Part shown: positions 63,493-64,000 of the stretch, in pieces
How positions within the stretch are numbered: the first letter of the stretch is position 1
Layout of the letters: the number at the start of each line of letters is the position of its first letter
Source: UBA2365 sp964594045
GTDB lineage: Bacteria; Bacteroidota; Bacteroidia; Chitinophagales; Saprospiraceae
Reading direction: 5' to 3'
NCBI GenBank assembly: GCA_964594045.1
Contig: CAZQKR010000015.1
Span: 1 to 64,000 of the forward strand
DNA length: 64,000 nt
The notes under the pieces: generated by a model
Database searches by the model: none
Seen by the model: the letters and a program-made list of their open reading frames with translations, nothing else
Told to the model about the DNA's origin: nothing
Position numbers and translations under genes: made by a program

Positions 63493-64000
63493 TCAGCGAA
63501 CAATGAACTGGATCGCGATCGTACCGCATTCCTTTTCAAATGCTCCCGGTGAAAAAATATATTTTTTGGCGGCAAACTCAGCGGCTTCAACCAGGTCCAC
63601 ATCTGTTGTTGTGGATCCACGCTGTGTGTATATTGCAGAAACCACTTTCCCTTTGGAATCCACACACACCTGCACGACAACCTTTCCTGATTTTTGAGAA
63701 TGTTCGATGATCTCTGGTTTATACATGACGCCACGTCCTTCAAGGCCGCCGCCTACTTTTCCTTCACCTTTTGAAATTCCCCTGAGCGCTTCCGCTCCGG
63801 GCGATCCCAGTGGATCACCCTGGTTCATATCGCTTTTTGAGCCGTTACTGCTTCTGAACAAGTTGCTGAAATCTTCCACCCGGGGTTGGTCCTGGGTTTT
63901 GGTGGTACGCTGCTGTTGTCTTGAAGGTTTCCCGTCATTTTCCTTCACTCTGACCTCGCTTTCATCCTGGGTAAGGCTTGACGTGACCGTTTCCTCCTGT
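63493..64000 (-). CDS. TonB-like C-terminal domain protein (5' end outside window)
   Basis: The frame stays open to the window edge, so the N terminus is missing. The visible 168 residues begin with a polar Gln/Ser/Thr-rich linker and a Gly-rich stretch (SKGEGKVGGGLEGRG), and end in a TonB_C-type fold with KVVVQVCVDSKGKVVSAIY and AAKKYIFSPGAFEKECGTIAIQFIV. The protein is probably an inner-membrane protein with a periplasmic linker that contacts outer-membrane partners. A GTG at 63948 is an internal codon, not the start. Confidence 0.75.
   Translation of the reverse strand, partial: QEETVTSSLTQDESEVRVKENDGKPSRQQQRTTKTQDQPRVEDFSNLFRSSNGSKSDMNQGDPLGSPGAEALRGISKGEGKVGGGLEGRGVMYKPEIIEHSQKSGKVVVQVCVDSKGKVVSAIYTQRGSTTTDVDLVEAAEFAAKKYIFSPGAFEKECGTIAIQFIVR

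Noticed and set aside
1..64000. tRNA or rRNA genes
   Set aside because: No cloverleaf-like stretch with the conserved T-arm and no rRNA sequence was recognised by eye; a covariance search would be decisive.

Overview
The window reads as a chromosomal segment of a Bacteroidota bacterium, most likely of the Saprospiria type (the class is inference). The evidence is a fused lpxC-fabZ gene, a 4001-residue secreted protein ending in a type IX secretion (T9SS) sorting domain, almost no Shine-Dalgarno signals, and several upstream regions carrying the Bacteroidota promoter pattern TTTG-N17/18-TAnnTTTG. Most of the window is housekeeping sequence. The unusual material is concentrated in repeats between genes.

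Layout. 0.3-13 kb (minus strand): the division and cell-wall (dcw) operon mraZ-rsmH-ftsL-ftsI-murE-mraY-ftsW-murG-ftsQ-ftsA-ftsZ, with a three-box MraZ operator upstream, a strong terminator after ftsZ, and no murD or murC at their usual places. 13.6-18.6 kb: a secreted SUMF1-fold protein, an SH3 membrane protein, and tRNA-modification or maturation genes (mnmD, cca, dus). 18.9-30.9 kb: one 12-kb gene for a giant modular surface protein. 31.2-37.3 kb: prmC with two secreted proteins of unknown role, a VWA membrane protein, and accD. 37.8-42.5 kb: tyrosine/homogentisate catabolism (hpd, hmgA, a flavin-reductase-like protein, fah). 42.7-47 kb: panB, an M42 peptidase and pyrE on the minus strand, then Nudix, pterin dehydratase and truA on the plus strand.

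47.1-50.9 kb is the accessory part. It holds an XRE regulator preceded by a 21-bp tandem repeat containing a 100-N assembly gap, a GNAT acetyltransferase, an array of nine covarying REP-like hairpins beside a REP-associated tyrosine transposase, and about 1.3 kb of decayed non-coding DNA with another palindromic element. 50.9-55.6 kb: an MlaEFD-type lipid transporter, an LhgO-like oxidase and a threonine aldolase. 55.6-56.07 kb: a hierarchical repeat of five exact 76-bp units, each a fixed 36-nt part with a hairpin plus exactly five octamers, filling the space between two convergent stop codons. 56.1-61 kb: an HtrA-like protease and the lipid A genes lpxA, lpxC-fabZ and lpxD. 61.6-64 kb: a CBS protein, a flippase-like membrane protein and the 3' part of a TonB-like gene cut by the window edge.

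The most interesting signals are the 76-bp octamer/hairpin array and its smaller relatives elsewhere in the window, the REP/transposase unit with compensatory base changes, the 21-bp array in front of the XRE gene, the MraZ operator, and the three-domain higher-order repeat inside the giant gene. No tRNA, rRNA or CRISPR locus was found.
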